DNA of 64,000 nucleotides from Acanthosepion esculentum (taxonomy: Eukaryota > Mollusca > Cephalopoda > Sepiida > Sepiidae): the NCBI GenBank assembly GCA_964036315.1, contig OZ038511.1, positions 1,856,126-1,920,125 of the forward strand, in the 5' to 3' direction. The notes below the pieces were generated by a model. That model saw only the letters and a program-made list of their open reading frames with translations. It was not told where the DNA came from and searched no databases. A program made the position numbers and the translations under genes. Below are positions 49,004 through 59,559 of this stretch, one piece after another; positions within the stretch are counted from its first letter, which is position 1; each line of letters begins with the position of its first letter.

Positions 49004-49723
49004 GGCATCAGCACAAGGATAAGCGAAAGGAAAACAGGAGTATTCGTCAACCACAGTAAGTATGAACCGATTGCTAGAATTTGAAGGTAAAGGTCCCTTG
49101 AAGTCTATACTTAATCTTTCAAAGGGTTGACTTGCTTTTATGAGTGTTTGAGGGGGCATTTTAATGAATCTAGGCTTTATCTCGGAACACACCTGGCATG
49201 ACCTGGTTACTGCTCTTACATATTCTACAGAGTATGGCATATTTTTACTTCTGACGAAATGCAGCATTCTTGTTACACCAGTGTGACATAAATATTTGTG
49301 CAAGATATGTAGTTTGTTAACAGAGATGGTAGAAGAGCAAATTCGTGATAAAGCGTTCGCAGCAGCATTTTGTTTTCCCGGACGATATACTATGTCGTAA
49401 CTGAAACAGGCAAGTTCTAATTTCCATCTTGTGATCTTCTCGTTTTTTATCTTGTTTTTACTTTTAAGATTGAACATGAAGGAGACAGATTTCTGATCTG
49501 TGATAAGCTTAAAATGTCTCCCGAGTAATAAGTGTCTCCACTTTCGAATCGCTTCTACAATTGCATAGGCCTCCTTTTCAACTGATGAGTGCTTTTGCTC
49601 GGCAGAAGTTAAAGTTCTTGAAAAGAAAGCTACAGGCCGGCGGTTTTGGGTTAGAGAGGCAGCGATAGCATGTTCCGAAGCATCAGTCTCAATCTCAAAA
49701 GGTAGAGTAGAGTCACCAGGCAC
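49004..49723 (-). pseudogene. Ty3/gypsy Pol continuation: RNase H and partial integrase
   Basis: In the next frame: PFEIETDASEHAIAASLTQ, RRPVAFFSRTLTSAEQKHS, VEKEAYAIVEAIRKWRHLL and LITDQKSVSFMF give an RNase H with its acidic residues. Then VYRPGKQNAAANALSRI, the zinc-binding integrase N-terminus (HKYLCHTG ... CQVC) and the start of the catalytic core, FERLSIDFKGPLPSNSS with its first Asp, and VVDEYSCFPFAYPC. The second and third catalytic residues are missing because the sequence is cut at about 49004. Confidence 0.85.
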
Positions 49724-51250
49724 GATTTTGCGATCTCCTCCTTTAAATGCTTGAAAGCATCCGTTTGTTCTTTAGCGAGAGGAAAATGGGCAACTCTGGT
49801 TAAGGGATGTAATTTTTCGGAGAAATTTGATATCCACCTAGAATAGCGAGAGAACATCCCCATTGCTCGTCGGAGAGAGGTATGGTCTTGAGGTACTGGC
49901 AGATCCACCAATCCTTTGAGTCTGTCAGGGTCAGGTTTTACTGAACCCATGTTTATAGTATACCCAAGCAAGTCCACCGAACTAAGTGAATAATGACATT
50001 TGCTTTTAAGGCCGTTCTTTGCCACACTATTCATAAATTTCTTTAGATTGTTGTCATGTTCTGCCTGTTTATGACCACAGATAGTAACGTTGTCGATATA
50101 GGCGTAGGTTCCTCGGGGGTCTTCTCGCCTGATAATATCATCAATGACTCGCTGGAAACTTGCTACTCCATTGGTCACTCCAAAAGGGATTCGACGAAAT
50201 TGGTACAGAGACCCAGCAGCTCCGAAGGCAGTATATTTTCGTTCTTCTGGCTTGATGGCAACCTGGTGATAGGCACTGGTTAGATCAAGAGTGCTAAATA
50301 CCTGATAACAGGCAATCTCATTTACCATGTCCTCTATCCGAGGAAGTGGATAAGCATCCAGAAGAGTGAACCGATTTATCGTCTGGGAATAATCTACGAC
50401 GAGTCTCTTCTTGTGATTTTCAGGAGACACTACCAGTGTTTGGGCTCGCCATGAGGATTGAGATGGCTCTATAATTCCTTCCTTCAGCATACGCGATATT
50501 TCTGAATGAATGGATTTAGCGTCAGGTAGGCTATGTCTCCTGGATTTTACTGCTATTGGATGACAATCAGAAGTCAGATTCGCAAACAGAGAGGGGTAAG
50601 GGACATTATTAATTGCAGTTAGTCCACAAACAGTGAGAGGTGGAAGCAGTCCCCCGAAAGGTATTTTTACCGAAGAATGCTGACGTAGGAATTTATGCCC
50701 ATGAATGACATCACAGCATAAGTTATCCATAACGGACAACTTGACATTACGGTACTCTCTACCGCTTAGATTGAGGGATACTATACAATGTCCAAGAGTA
50801 GAGGATGAATGGGAACTGCTAGCCATAAAAATTCTTTCTGAACTTGGCAAGGTTGCTAATCCGAGCCTTTTAACCTCGTTAGAATTAATAAAATTTTCTG
50901 AACAGCCAGTATCAAGATGTATTTTTAGAGACTTGCCTTTGATTTTTCCATGCAATGTCGAGCAAGATAGACTCTCTGAGAAATTATAAGATGGAATGGA
51001 AGACGCGAGAATAGACTCACCGTGGTTGATAGCAGCCGCTGTAGATGATCTGCAGACACGAGCAAAATGTCCTTTCTTTTTGCAATTTTTGCAAATTGAG
51101 TTTCGGGCAGGGCATCTAATTTTAATATGTCTCTGATTCCCGCAGAAGAAGCATATTTGTCCAGAAATGGCGGCCACGGTATGTTCCTCATAGCACCCAG
51201 ACTGATCGTCATCGTCAGTTAGCTGAGTTTGAACTACTGTTCAAACTGAG
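49651..51250 (-). CDS. Ty3/gypsy Pol: knuckles, protease, reverse transcriptase
   Basis: A long open frame overlaps the end of gag in +1. It begins CYEEHTVAAISGQICFFCGN; two CCHC knuckles follow (CFFCGNQRHIKIRC, CKNCKKKGHFARVC). The protease has LDTGCSENFI with the catalytic DTG. RT blocks are PLPRIEDMV, FSTLDLTSAYHQVAI, RIPFGVTNGVASFQR and YIDNVTICG, then LLGYTINMGSVKPDPDRLKG and RRAMGMFSRYSRW. The palm box is YIDN rather than YxDD. A frame shift near 49715 passes the reading into the RNase H frame, so the polyprotein is broken there. Confidence 0.85.
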
Positions 51251-51832
51251 GTAACTGACAGATGCGTTTAGTGAGTTCTGTTGAGAGGGGGACGTTAATT
51301 GTTTTTGTGCCATCTCAAGTGTTAGCGCCTGGTCATAAGCAGTGACTAGATCTAGTGTTTTGTTTTCCAGGAGTCGTCGTCTGATGTGATTAGACGAAAT
51401 TCCGTTTATAAAAGCGTCTTGCATATATTCGTCTCTCGCCTGTATTGCTGTAACAGCCTGGAACTCGCAATCCTTCGCGAGTTTCTTTAAAGCTTGCAAA
51501 TACTGGTCTACACCCTCGTCAGTTTGTGGACGACGAGTAGCCAGCAGATGCCTACAGAAGATGGTATTTCTAGGCTGCACAAACACTCCTTCCAGAACGT
51601 CCATGGCTGAATAGTAATCGTCCACGTCGGAGATGTGTTTAAAGATAGTGGGAGAGACAAGGTTGATAAGTAGATTCAGTTTCAGTCTGTTTGTCAGTGG
51701 AGTCTGTTGTTGTGTTTCGCCGGCCGCTTCGAGAAAGATTTGGAAGGATCTTTTCCAATGTCGCCATGTGTCGGCTGAGTCAGGTTTATTCGTGTCTAGA
51801 TCTAGGCGTTCTGGCTTAAGGTATTTCTCCAT
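51215..51832 (-). CDS. Ty3/gypsy Gag
   Basis: The ATG at 51832 opens a 205-codon frame: MEKYLKPERLDLDTNKPDSA, TWRHWKRSFQIFLEAAGE, LNLLINLVSPTIFKHISDV, LEGVFVQPRNTIFCRHLL, DQYLQALKKLAKDCEF and AFINGISSNHIRRRLL. This is a capsid-type helical Gag. The zinc knuckles lie in the overlapping +1 frame that leads into pol. The frame is open throughout, with no stop until 51215. It would form the particle that packages element RNA. The start is chosen because the same KPERLD start follows the leader in the 24.6-kb relative. Confidence 0.8.
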   Translation of the reverse strand: MEKYLKPERLDLDTNKPDSADTWRHWKRSFQIFLEAAGETQQQTPLTNRLKLNLLINLVSPTIFKHISDVDDYYSAMDVLEGVFVQPRNTIFCRHLLATRRPQTDEGVDQYLQALKKLAKDCEFQAVTAIQARDEYMQDAFINGISSNHIRRRLLENKTLDLVTAYDQALTLEMAQKQLTSPSQQNSLNASVSYLSLNSSSNSAN

Positions 51833-51843
51833 CCTGATAGATT

Positions 51844-51860
51844 ATTTCTAGTGGAATAAA
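51844..51860 (-). promoter_or_regulatory. Putative self-priming site after the LTR
   Basis: Bases 51844-51860 (atttctagtggaataaa on +) are an exact 17-bp reverse complement of 51924-51940 within the LTR; the loop is 63 nt. The site starts one base past the predicted LTR end, the usual position of a primer-binding site. Confidence 0.6.
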
Positions 51861-51861
51861 T

Positions 51862-52071
51862 TGTTGTAAAAAGAGTTTGAGAGGAAGTGAAACAAGGCTG
51901 AGTCCATATAGCTTGAGTGAAGCTTTATTCCACTAGAAATCTACTGCGGTAGCGAACCGTAAGAAGAAAATGGCCGACTACCCCGTAAAGAGAGAAAGAC
52001 AAAAACAGGGGGAAATCAATCAGTCCTGGAAAGTCAGGGAAAGATTAGAGAGTTCCTTTATTTTCACCACA
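51862..52071 (-). repeat. Predicted 5' LTR of the 49-52 kb gypsy
   Basis: Read on the - strand it starts TGTGGTGAAAATAAAGG and ends TTTTTACAACA. Boundaries are set by TG...CA, by LTR C resuming at 52072, and by the complementary site that begins one base beyond. It holds AATAAA (complement of 51924-51929). The partner LTR is missing, so the limits are not proven. Confidence 0.6.
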
Positions 52072-52113
52072 CCTTAAAATCACATCCTCGCAGGAATTTG
52101 AAAGAGTAAAAGA
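52072..52113. repeat. LTR C, copy 2, left remnant
   Basis: ccttaaaatcacatcctcgc aligns with the LTR C stretch near 58120-58145. Its far side is replaced by the gypsy LTR and its near side ends in the target duplication aaagagtaaaaga (52101-52113) of a LINE copy. Confidence 0.5.
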
Positions 52114-53191
52114 ATATTTATTTCTGTAAAATACAGAAAATATGGCACAAGGCCTAAAAAGGTGGGTGGGGAAAAGGACGGTCATCATCTGTCCTACTTT
52201 ATAAACTTAGCGAGCGACAACCACTGACCCAATCAAACAATACAATATTCCTACCACCAACACATTCATACTTAACTTTCTTACTACATCCACCAAAATA
52301 CCTTGTTGGGATTGCTATGAATTGAATGTGTAATCAGGTTTTTTGTTTTAAGATGAGTTTGAAAGCATGTTCTTCATATTAATCACAACAATATAAAGCA
52401 TAGACATACAACTTGAATAAATCTCAAGGCAAAATTGAGCAAGAAACAACGGTAGTCGTGAATTCAATTACAAAATATCGAACATTTATATACAATTAAT
52501 ACAATTGGAAAAAGCTTTGTGTTTTGGTTATATGAAAGTTGACGAAGTGTGAATTAAGTATGTTAATGAATTACAGTTCAGCAATGTTCAATTGTTGAAG
52601 AAATGTTCAAATAGAATAAGAAAGGCAAATTTATCAAAAAGGTAATTTAGGTAGTAAATATGCGAGTTTAAAGTAGGATTTGTTTTTTTATTCTTCCAGA
52701 GACCTTGGACTGTCTTTTGTTTGTCTATTGTTGAAATTACTATTTCTATTTAGTAGTGCAAATGAAAACTTTTTAAGAAAGTTGTAATGGACTTAGAGAA
52801 TGATGTTGGTGGTTGAGTCAACAGTTGACGTGCGAAAAGTTTAAGTGAAAATAGTGACACGCGTGAATTCGTGTGGCATCTCTCTGAAGCTGAGTTACTG
52901 ACTGCGAGCTTGGCGATGGTAGATTTTTGACAATTGATACACATTTTGGTGTCGTCTCGACCAATAAAATATCGAGTTTCACAATGTGAGATGTTGATTG
53001 GTTAAATGTGATTCTAATGGAAGAGTGTATTTTTTACGGAGGTGAATAGAAAATATGGACGATTCTATAACCTCATTGTCTCAATGAAAATCCTAAATAG
53101 TCCCCATATGTACAAATTATTGTCTGTGGGGGGAGGGGAATAAAAACAACAAGTTAAAAAATCCCCAATGATTGTATACAATATGGTTATA
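52114..53191 (-). mobile_element. 5'-truncated copy of the Tx1-like LINE, with nested solo LTR
   Basis: 52114-52303 and 53074-53191 align with the LINE 3' end at 41729-42037 (ggggaaaaggacggtcatca is identical in both). Flanks aaagagtaaaaga at 52101-52113 and 53192-53204 are a 13-bp target duplication inside LTR C. LTR A at 52304-53069 was inserted later. Confidence 0.85.
52304..53069. repeat. LTR A, copy 2 (solo, 766 bp)
   Basis: Starts TGTTGGGATTGC and ends near gattctata, flanked by acct (52300-52303, 53070-53073) within the LINE fragment. The uninterrupted target is seen at 41915-41925. It contains two inverted CCAAT motifs near 52966 and 53001. Orientation and owner element are unknown. 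Confidence 0.75.
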
Positions 53192-53204
53192 AAAGAGTAA
53201 AAGA

Positions 53205-53488
53205 GAATGAGCAAACTCGTGTCTACTATTTATAGATAATGTAATCACGTGACAGGATCACAGCAAATGGCGGGAAACTCGACTTGGTCACGCGCTGGAA
53301 AAAATGTTTGTACGTGGGTGGATTGCAACGATCACTTGTGTGTTTATTGACCAATTAGAATCTGATATTTCCTGAAAATATTTACTAAGCCGAGCAGGCT
53401 CTCCGATTCACTTTTTTGCACAAACATGTACAAAATTATATATTGATAAGGAAGTGGTAGCGGGATGCTATAAGCTAACCATGTACGC
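53205..53488. repeat. LTR C, copy 2, right part
   Basis: cgtgtctactatttatag, aatcacgtgacagga, attgaccaatta and gtggtagcgggatgcta align with 58176-58434. It precedes the BEL/Pao relic in the same orientation, so it is read as the 5' LTR. Confidence 0.7.
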
Positions 53489-53660
53489 AATCCGCTAATG
53501 GCAACGCCAGCGGTCCTCTGGTGGAAACCACCGGCAGGCCTCTAGCAGTCCGTCAGTGATAACATTGCCGAGAGGAAGACGCCAGCGCACCATCAGCGGT
53601 AAACGCTAGTGGTATGCCACTCAATAGCAGATTGGTGGCTTGCGTGTAGGGAGTTAGCCA
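53485..53660. repeat. GC-rich fold-back insertion (MITE-like)
   Basis: Ends agctaaccatgtacgcaat and, inverted, ggctaactccctacacgcaa pair imperfectly. The interior repeats cgccagcg (twice), ggtggaaaccacc (palindrome) and cgctag motifs in both directions. No ORF. The base composition is unlike its surroundings. Confidence 0.5.
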
Positions 53661-55140
53661 TTTTAAAAAGTTGTTTAACAGCCTATGCACTGCAGTTAGT
53701 GCCCCATTTAACTTTAGAAGACAAAAATTTTAACGTTTTGCAATTGTTTGGGTTGTGCAGATTTTCTCGGGGCAGGTTTTGACGCTAGTTGCTTTATGGG
53801 GCACAGAAAGTGTTTGGTTCTTGTGGCTAACTTGTATAAGATAGTGGCAGCAATTACTAATTATTCTGGATGCTGTCCGGAATAAAGTAATCTTAACCCA
53901 GCGTACAACGTAATGATTAAGCAAAGCATTTAAACAAGTGAATTTAAAATTAACAAGATTTGTTCACCAACAAATAATTTACTTGGATATTTTATACATC
54001 GTATAGTGAATATAATAAGACTCTTGAAAAGAAGGGTAAGTTTGTTCTGGATCTAAGAAGGCTGTGTGAATATTTAAAGTTGTGCTGCAAATAAAACATG
54101 CAATATCCACAAACATAAATAATAAAATTGGGTCAAATGGTAACGATATTCAATTACGACAAAAGGGACAAGTTTGGAACAACAAATTCATTTTTGTATA
54201 CACAATTTTACAATTTTTTGTTTTGTAATGATGTGTGCGAGAGTATATTTAAGAGAAAAAGTTCTTTACTGCTTCAGAAATGTTCAATGCCAAAAGTAAG
54301 TAAAAGTTGTCTGCCTTTCACTATAAAGGTTAAAATTCAAGTTAGACAAAAGTTTTTTTAAAGAAAGATATCGAATGGAAAAAGATCTTCGTTGAAATTT
54401 TCCTAATCTTTCATAAATATAGTTTAACCGAAGTTCACCAGATGTTGCCAATAATTCTCAGAAATGCGTGGGCGAGATTTTTATCCAATGGGATTTCTTG
54501 AAACATTTAAATTAAGGATGAATACGAGAAAGATTTTTTTAAAAGTCAGTTGAGCCTATTTTTGCACAAAATTTGACTGTTTTGTTATGGAAATTTCTCG
54601 AAGCTTATTTTATATTTAACAATCAATGAAATTCAAGAAAATGTTTGAAATTGAAATAAGGGTTACTAAAAGTTCACATATACACATTTAAAAGGGAAAA
54701 GAGACACACATGTAAGTCTGTTTAAATAAGCCCCCGAAAAGGTACAAAAACACATTGAGGTGTGTTTGAATAAACTCCTTGAATAGGTAAAACTTCATAG
54801 ACCAGACACACATTGAGGTGTGTTTAATAAAACTCCTTGAAAGCGGTGAGTTCATACTTTGGATTCATTGTTGAATAATATACATTAGAGAAACGTTTCA
54901 GTGGGTCAGTAAAATTGAGTTGTCAACGCGTAATCCATTCGCTAATTGTCATGTTTGCTTTATGGTCTGTATTTATAGCTTCCATTAAGCAGATGCTGCA
55001 CACAAAGTTCCTCGAAAATGCGACGGAAATGCTGTTAGTGGTCGATTAATAATTTGTATTATATTTCGAATGTTTTCAACGCTACCGGAAGTGCCACTCG
55101 GAGCCTATGCATAATAACTGATTTTAGTCATTCGACTCCT
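53661..55140. other. Leader region of the BEL/Pao relic
   Basis: No gene. A motif of about 33 nt (cacattgaggtgtgtttgaa-like, followed by ctccttgaa) occurs twice, at about 54751-54784 and 54808-54842. A more diverged third copy lies near 54705-54739. Confidence 0.5.
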
Positions 55141-55169
55141 GACTGTTGAGATGGAAACTTCGGTTGACT

Positions 55170-57540
55170 CGACAAAATAGATTTGTTAACCAATGAATTT
55201 TTAGACGTATCATTCACAGTTAATGATATATTTAATCAGATATTGACAACCCAACCTAAATACGATGCTGAATTTGTGAATCTAAAACAATATTTAGCAG
55301 AGGTTCGTGCCAATTTATCCTATGGGTTGGATATTTTTTAGGTGACACACCAGGTTTGAAACTGCTCAGCCATATTGTATTTGAGCAGCTTTCTCACAGT
55401 TTTAAGCGCGAAGTCATACAACTAGTTAACCAACTCTTAACCAGCTCTTAACGACATATTCGAACATAGCAATGTAGCTATCAGAACAATTTTTAAAATG
55501 AAAAGAATTAGTGAAATCAGAAATCTCAAAATAAACATAATACTACGGAGAAGGAAGGTTCTCTATGGCATCTCTACAGAATTTCTCGACCAGCATTGTA
55601 GATTATGTGATAACGAGTGACATCGGATGACTAAATGTACCAAGTTCTCTACAGTTGAGGCTCGCAGAGAACAATATAAGTTAATGCTTCTATGTGCTAA
55701 AGTTCAAAGCATATGCCCCTTACAGAGCTAAATTGTTTTATTCATGCAAAAATTGCTCTTCTAAGAAACATAACAGCATTATGCGAAAAATTAAAAGGTA
55801 TATCTGTAGACACACATGTATACTAACATCTGCGACGAGAATAAATTCTTCTTACCCATCCGGTGGGTTAGAAAATGGATGGGGGTCATTCGCTTATTAG
55901 ACACCGGTAGTCAGCGTTCGTACTTTTCGAACAAAATAATTAAATGGCTAAGTTGCCATGATGAAGTGTTAAGAAAAGTAGATTTTCAAGATAAAACTTA
56001 CAAGCTAACAGGCGATTTAATTAGATTTTACTGGATATTGAGACGGTGAAAGGGAAGCAACTTCCTTTGCTGTTATTAATTGAAAGCAAATTTGATATTG
56101 TCTTTAAAAATAATTAGATCTCGGAATAAAATACTCTCTCGCGAGATTATCTTTGTGCATATGCTAATTTTGGCTGTCAATGATACATAAAAACAGGTAG
56201 AGAATGAGAAGATCTGTGATGAACTGGGTATTAATGTTGCGGACGAGAGAGAAGAAACTGATTGTAAGCATTGATTGCGACATAATTTTAAAGCTTTTTT
56301 TTGCTACAATAATCTACAACAAACTGGTAATCATCCTGATAAACTTATCGACTTGTATAAAAAGGCGGTTGATAGACTCAAGGCAATTTCAACCTACGCA
56401 CTTGGAACACTAAGGAGCTTAAATCAGTTATGGTAAAGGAAAATTACAAAAATGGTCTGGATATTGGATAACCCAAGCAAGACAGGTAGTCATGTCGGTG
56501 ATATCTGGATGCTATGTCTACAAACGCTAAAACAGTCTAGCATTTTTAGATATCCCAGATTCACCAACCTACCTAAACACAGAGTGAACTTAATAAACCC
56601 GTTTCAAAATATAGGAATGGATTACACTGGCCACATATGGATAGGAAAAGAAAGCAACAAAGATGTATTTGTTGATATTTATGATTGAGTTGTGCATGTT
56701 AAAATTGTACCAGATATGGGCATTATTGTTAGTCATTTAAACCGTAACAAATTTTACCAAGTTATATGGCGCAGCAAGCCACATATATAACGTCGCCCTT
56801 GGCAAAAATATTATCGATATTTACATAAATAATAAAATTCTTCCCGGACACTTTTGCAAGTTCAACAATAAAACAAATAAAATTGCTCCTTTATTCCTCA
56901 TGGATAGGAAGTGTCTGGGAGCGCATGATCAAAAGAATAAAAATCGGCCTCTTCAAAACAATTGGAAGATCGAAAATTTATTACTACGAATTTGACATTA
57001 TTATCAGATATACAGGTCAATTATTTCAAGACCCTTGATGTATAGATACTCTTCGAACAACGGACTCCTCCCATTAACGCCGAATTCATTCGTATAACCA
57101 AATGTAAATGGAAAAATATCAATACGTCAGAATATACTAGTTAACAGTACTGAACCAACAAGAAACCAACTTATGTAATCTCTGAGAAAGAGGAACTAGT
57201 AGAAAAATTTAGAGAAAATTGGTATGATGAATATTTACTCAGCATCAGAGAAGGGTGTAAAGAACTGCATCAGATAGATTATCATAGCTGAAGCTGTGCT
57301 AATTAAGAACCCAATTCAACTCAGATCATTCTGGCAAGTGGGCAAGGTTAAAAAATTACATTTGGGAAGTGACGAAAGGGCTCGCTCAGCTGGCATAATG
57401 AAAGGAGACAGGTCTGTAAAGATACAATCTAAAACACTTATTTCCATTGGATTTGTCCCAGACCCATAACGACGACGCAAAGGAAGCTTCATAAGATGCA
57501 TCACAAGACTAAAAGTAAAAAATAAAAGTAGTACAGACCC
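55170..57540 (+). pseudogene. BEL/Pao gag-pol relic lacking most of reverse transcriptase
   Basis: + frames in order: YDAEFVNLKQYLAEVRANLS (gag, 55260), LNDIFEHSNVAIRTI (55446), a Cys-rich knuckle-like part with FYSCKNCSSKKHNSIM (55740), and RLLDTGSQRSYFSNKI (protease, 55887), with GVIRL before it. Then DNPSKTGSHVG and a Pao integrase with RYPRFTNLPKHR, NPFQNIGMDYTGHIWIGKES (56614). The carboxyl end is EKFRENWYDEYLLSIRE (57210) and FWQVGKVKKLHLGS (57335). Only scraps lie between protease and integrase where RT and RNase H should be. Stops and frameshifts occur throughout, so it is dead. Confidence 0.8.
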
Positions 57541-57649
57541 AGATTTTGTTTACTATTAATATTACCAAAATAAAGTAAATATTTTCTGTACTAACAGAAT
57601 AATATGGCCAGAATAATACCAAAGAATCTACGGCACTCGGGCCACAAGG
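57541..57649. other. Pol-to-LTR junction of the BEL/Pao relic
   Basis: Short region of uncertain content between the last polyprotein match and the LTR C homology. Confidence 0.4.
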
Positions 57650-58434
57650 TTCTGTGGAGGACCGTTATCCTCTCAATTTATATTTAACGCAAAATACCAC
57701 AAAATATGAAACGAGAAGTAACACAAAACGGTTTTATAACAACAACGAGATTTATATTTATATAATGATGTACAAGCAAAGAGGTTACTATTTTTTTTTT
57801 GGTGTTATGTCCCTTTGACCGAATTAAAGTTTTTACTAATGAAATATTTTTATCCGAGCTCACAAAAGTTGAACTTGTCGCTCAAAATGTTCACTGTTAG
57901 AGAGTTGAAAGAATTATAAAGCTGAGAAAATGCTGAATAAGCTTTTAGCTTTAGAAGAGTTGAATGTTCCGTAATGCTTGTAATTAAATTTCCATTGCGT
58001 GTAGTTGAATATTCGTAGTTTGAAATGAAGTTTGAAAAGTTTCGTATGTTTGTAATGTAGTTTGGAAAATTTGTGAATATGTTTTCAGCGTCTGCCCGAA
58101 CTGGGAATCGGAATGCAGTTTCCTTTAAGGTTACATTTTCGTAGGCGAATGAAATCAAGAAAAAGGAAGAACGAATTCGTGTCTGATATTTATAATCAAC
58201 GTAATCACGTGACAGACTCGAAAAAGGCATTGACAGATTTGGGCGGAATTATTTTTTGTCAGGTCAAGAACTAGATCAATGTTATTCGGACACGATTTAA
58301 ATATTAAGTGACCAATCAGAAGTTGAGATTTTCTGAAAATATGTATGAAGCAGAGTAATCTCTGTGATCCACTTTTTGCACAGATTTGTACAAAATTCAA
58401 CATTGATAAGAAAAGTGGTAGCGGAATGCTAAAG
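57650..58434. repeat. LTR C, copy 3 (3' LTR of the BEL/Pao relic)
   Basis: It matches copy 1 (39785-40735) and the right part of copy 2. It contains a CACGTG palindrome (58205-58210), a nearby TATA-like tatttataat, and a CCAAT (58313-58317). It ends gtagcggaatgcta. Confidence 0.7.
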
Positions 58435-58563
58435 TTCCTTATTTTCTTTATATTTTTGTTACTAACCTTTCTTTTTTTAATATTTAATGCAGTTTTCATT
58501 GTAAATTGAATATCACACTAACAAAGCAATTAACTGTAAACTCTGACTTACTGAACGTTACAT

Positions 58564-58713
58564 GTTGTCTAAATGATTGCATATGAAAGTGCATTTAACT
58601 AGGCAACATGCACTGATGCTCAGTGCATGTTTACTTCCTTGTTGGGAATATATAAGAAATAAAATATATGATTATCTGCCCTTGATAGTCTAAAGTGAGC
58701 CAGTCAGCTCACA
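58564..58713 (+). repeat. LTR-like segment F with hairpin
   Basis: Runs from TGTTGTCTAAATG to gtcagctcaca. It holds a perfect 12-bp stem with a 3-nt loop (58605-58631: aacatgcactga/tcagtgcatgtt), a TATA-like atatataag (58649) and aataaa. It has the layout of a short LTR promoter and terminator. No partner copy is in the window. Confidence 0.4.
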
Positions 58714-59559
58714 GCTGGTGATTGGCGCACTTTTCTGCCTTTTTTGAACAAGTCTTTACTCTTGGTACAACCTTCGGAATGACCACATTCTGAACGGATC
58801 ATCTCTACACATCACCACAGAGTGCGTAGACGGCGAGATCAACCCACCCTCATCAGAGAAGTTTGGTCACAGACACCATTAACTTTACAAGGACCCATTT
58901 GCAATGTTGACCAATATAATTTGTACAAATCATGAGTCGGTTGCATTATATTCTTTTATTTTACTCCGTCTGCATCCGTCACGTGGGAATCTCCAATTCT
59001 CCAGAGTTCTTGAGTCAGTCCTTAACTTGATTGTAATATTTCTTTTTTTGGTCATGATGACCGGCATAACATACTATGGAATGTAGTATTTAATTCAACA
59101 ACTGAACCGACCAAACTTGGTCATTTTTCTTGGGAGGCATGTAGTTTTTTAAATTGAAAAAAAAATTATCAATTTTGGGGTTTTTACTTATTTAATATAT
59201 TATTGGCCAAGTAACCTTAGATAGATACTTCCACTTTTTCGCTAAAACATAGCATACCATGATTAAAAACGGCTCTAAACTTAATGAAAAATATTTTATG
59301 GTCAAAATGTTTGTTATTAAGAAGAGGAAAGTCCAACGTATTTTTATTTTATTACATTTTTAAACCTTTCTGGCATGTTTGAAATTTGGGTTAAAAATCT
59401 TGTTTTTCTTGCGTCACCGCGTGGGCCAAAGATAACTGTGGAAATTTTAGCGTATTTTTACGGTAGAAAAAACAAAAGCAAAAAATCATTGTTTTGGAAA
59501 TTCTTGCTAAAATCAAATAATTGTCGGATTTTAATGAAATTTTCTGAACTTATTCGCAA
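58714..59559. other. No gene seen
   Basis: Sequence downstream of the LTR-like segment, possibly a retroelement leader (tggtgattggcgcac at 58716). No coding match. Confidence 0.35.

Larger units (their letters stand above)
49004..52071 (-). mobile_element. Ty3/gypsy element, 5' LTR to integrase, 3' end deleted
   Basis: In - orientation: a 210-bp 5' LTR (51862-52071), leader, gag (51832-51215), then pol reading protease, RT, RNase H and the first part of integrase. It breaks at about 49004 next to a cut LTR A. LTR C sequence resumes at 52072, so the element had inserted into LTR C. Its 3' LTR and the rest of integrase were lost. Gag wording matches that of the miniature element at 24.6 kb, so the two are relatives. 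Confidence 0.85.

Noticed and set aside
52304..53069. LTR A as the LTR of the 49-52 kb gypsy
   Set aside because: That gypsy has its own different predicted LTR at 51862-52071, and the LTR A copy here has its own target duplication within a LINE fragment.
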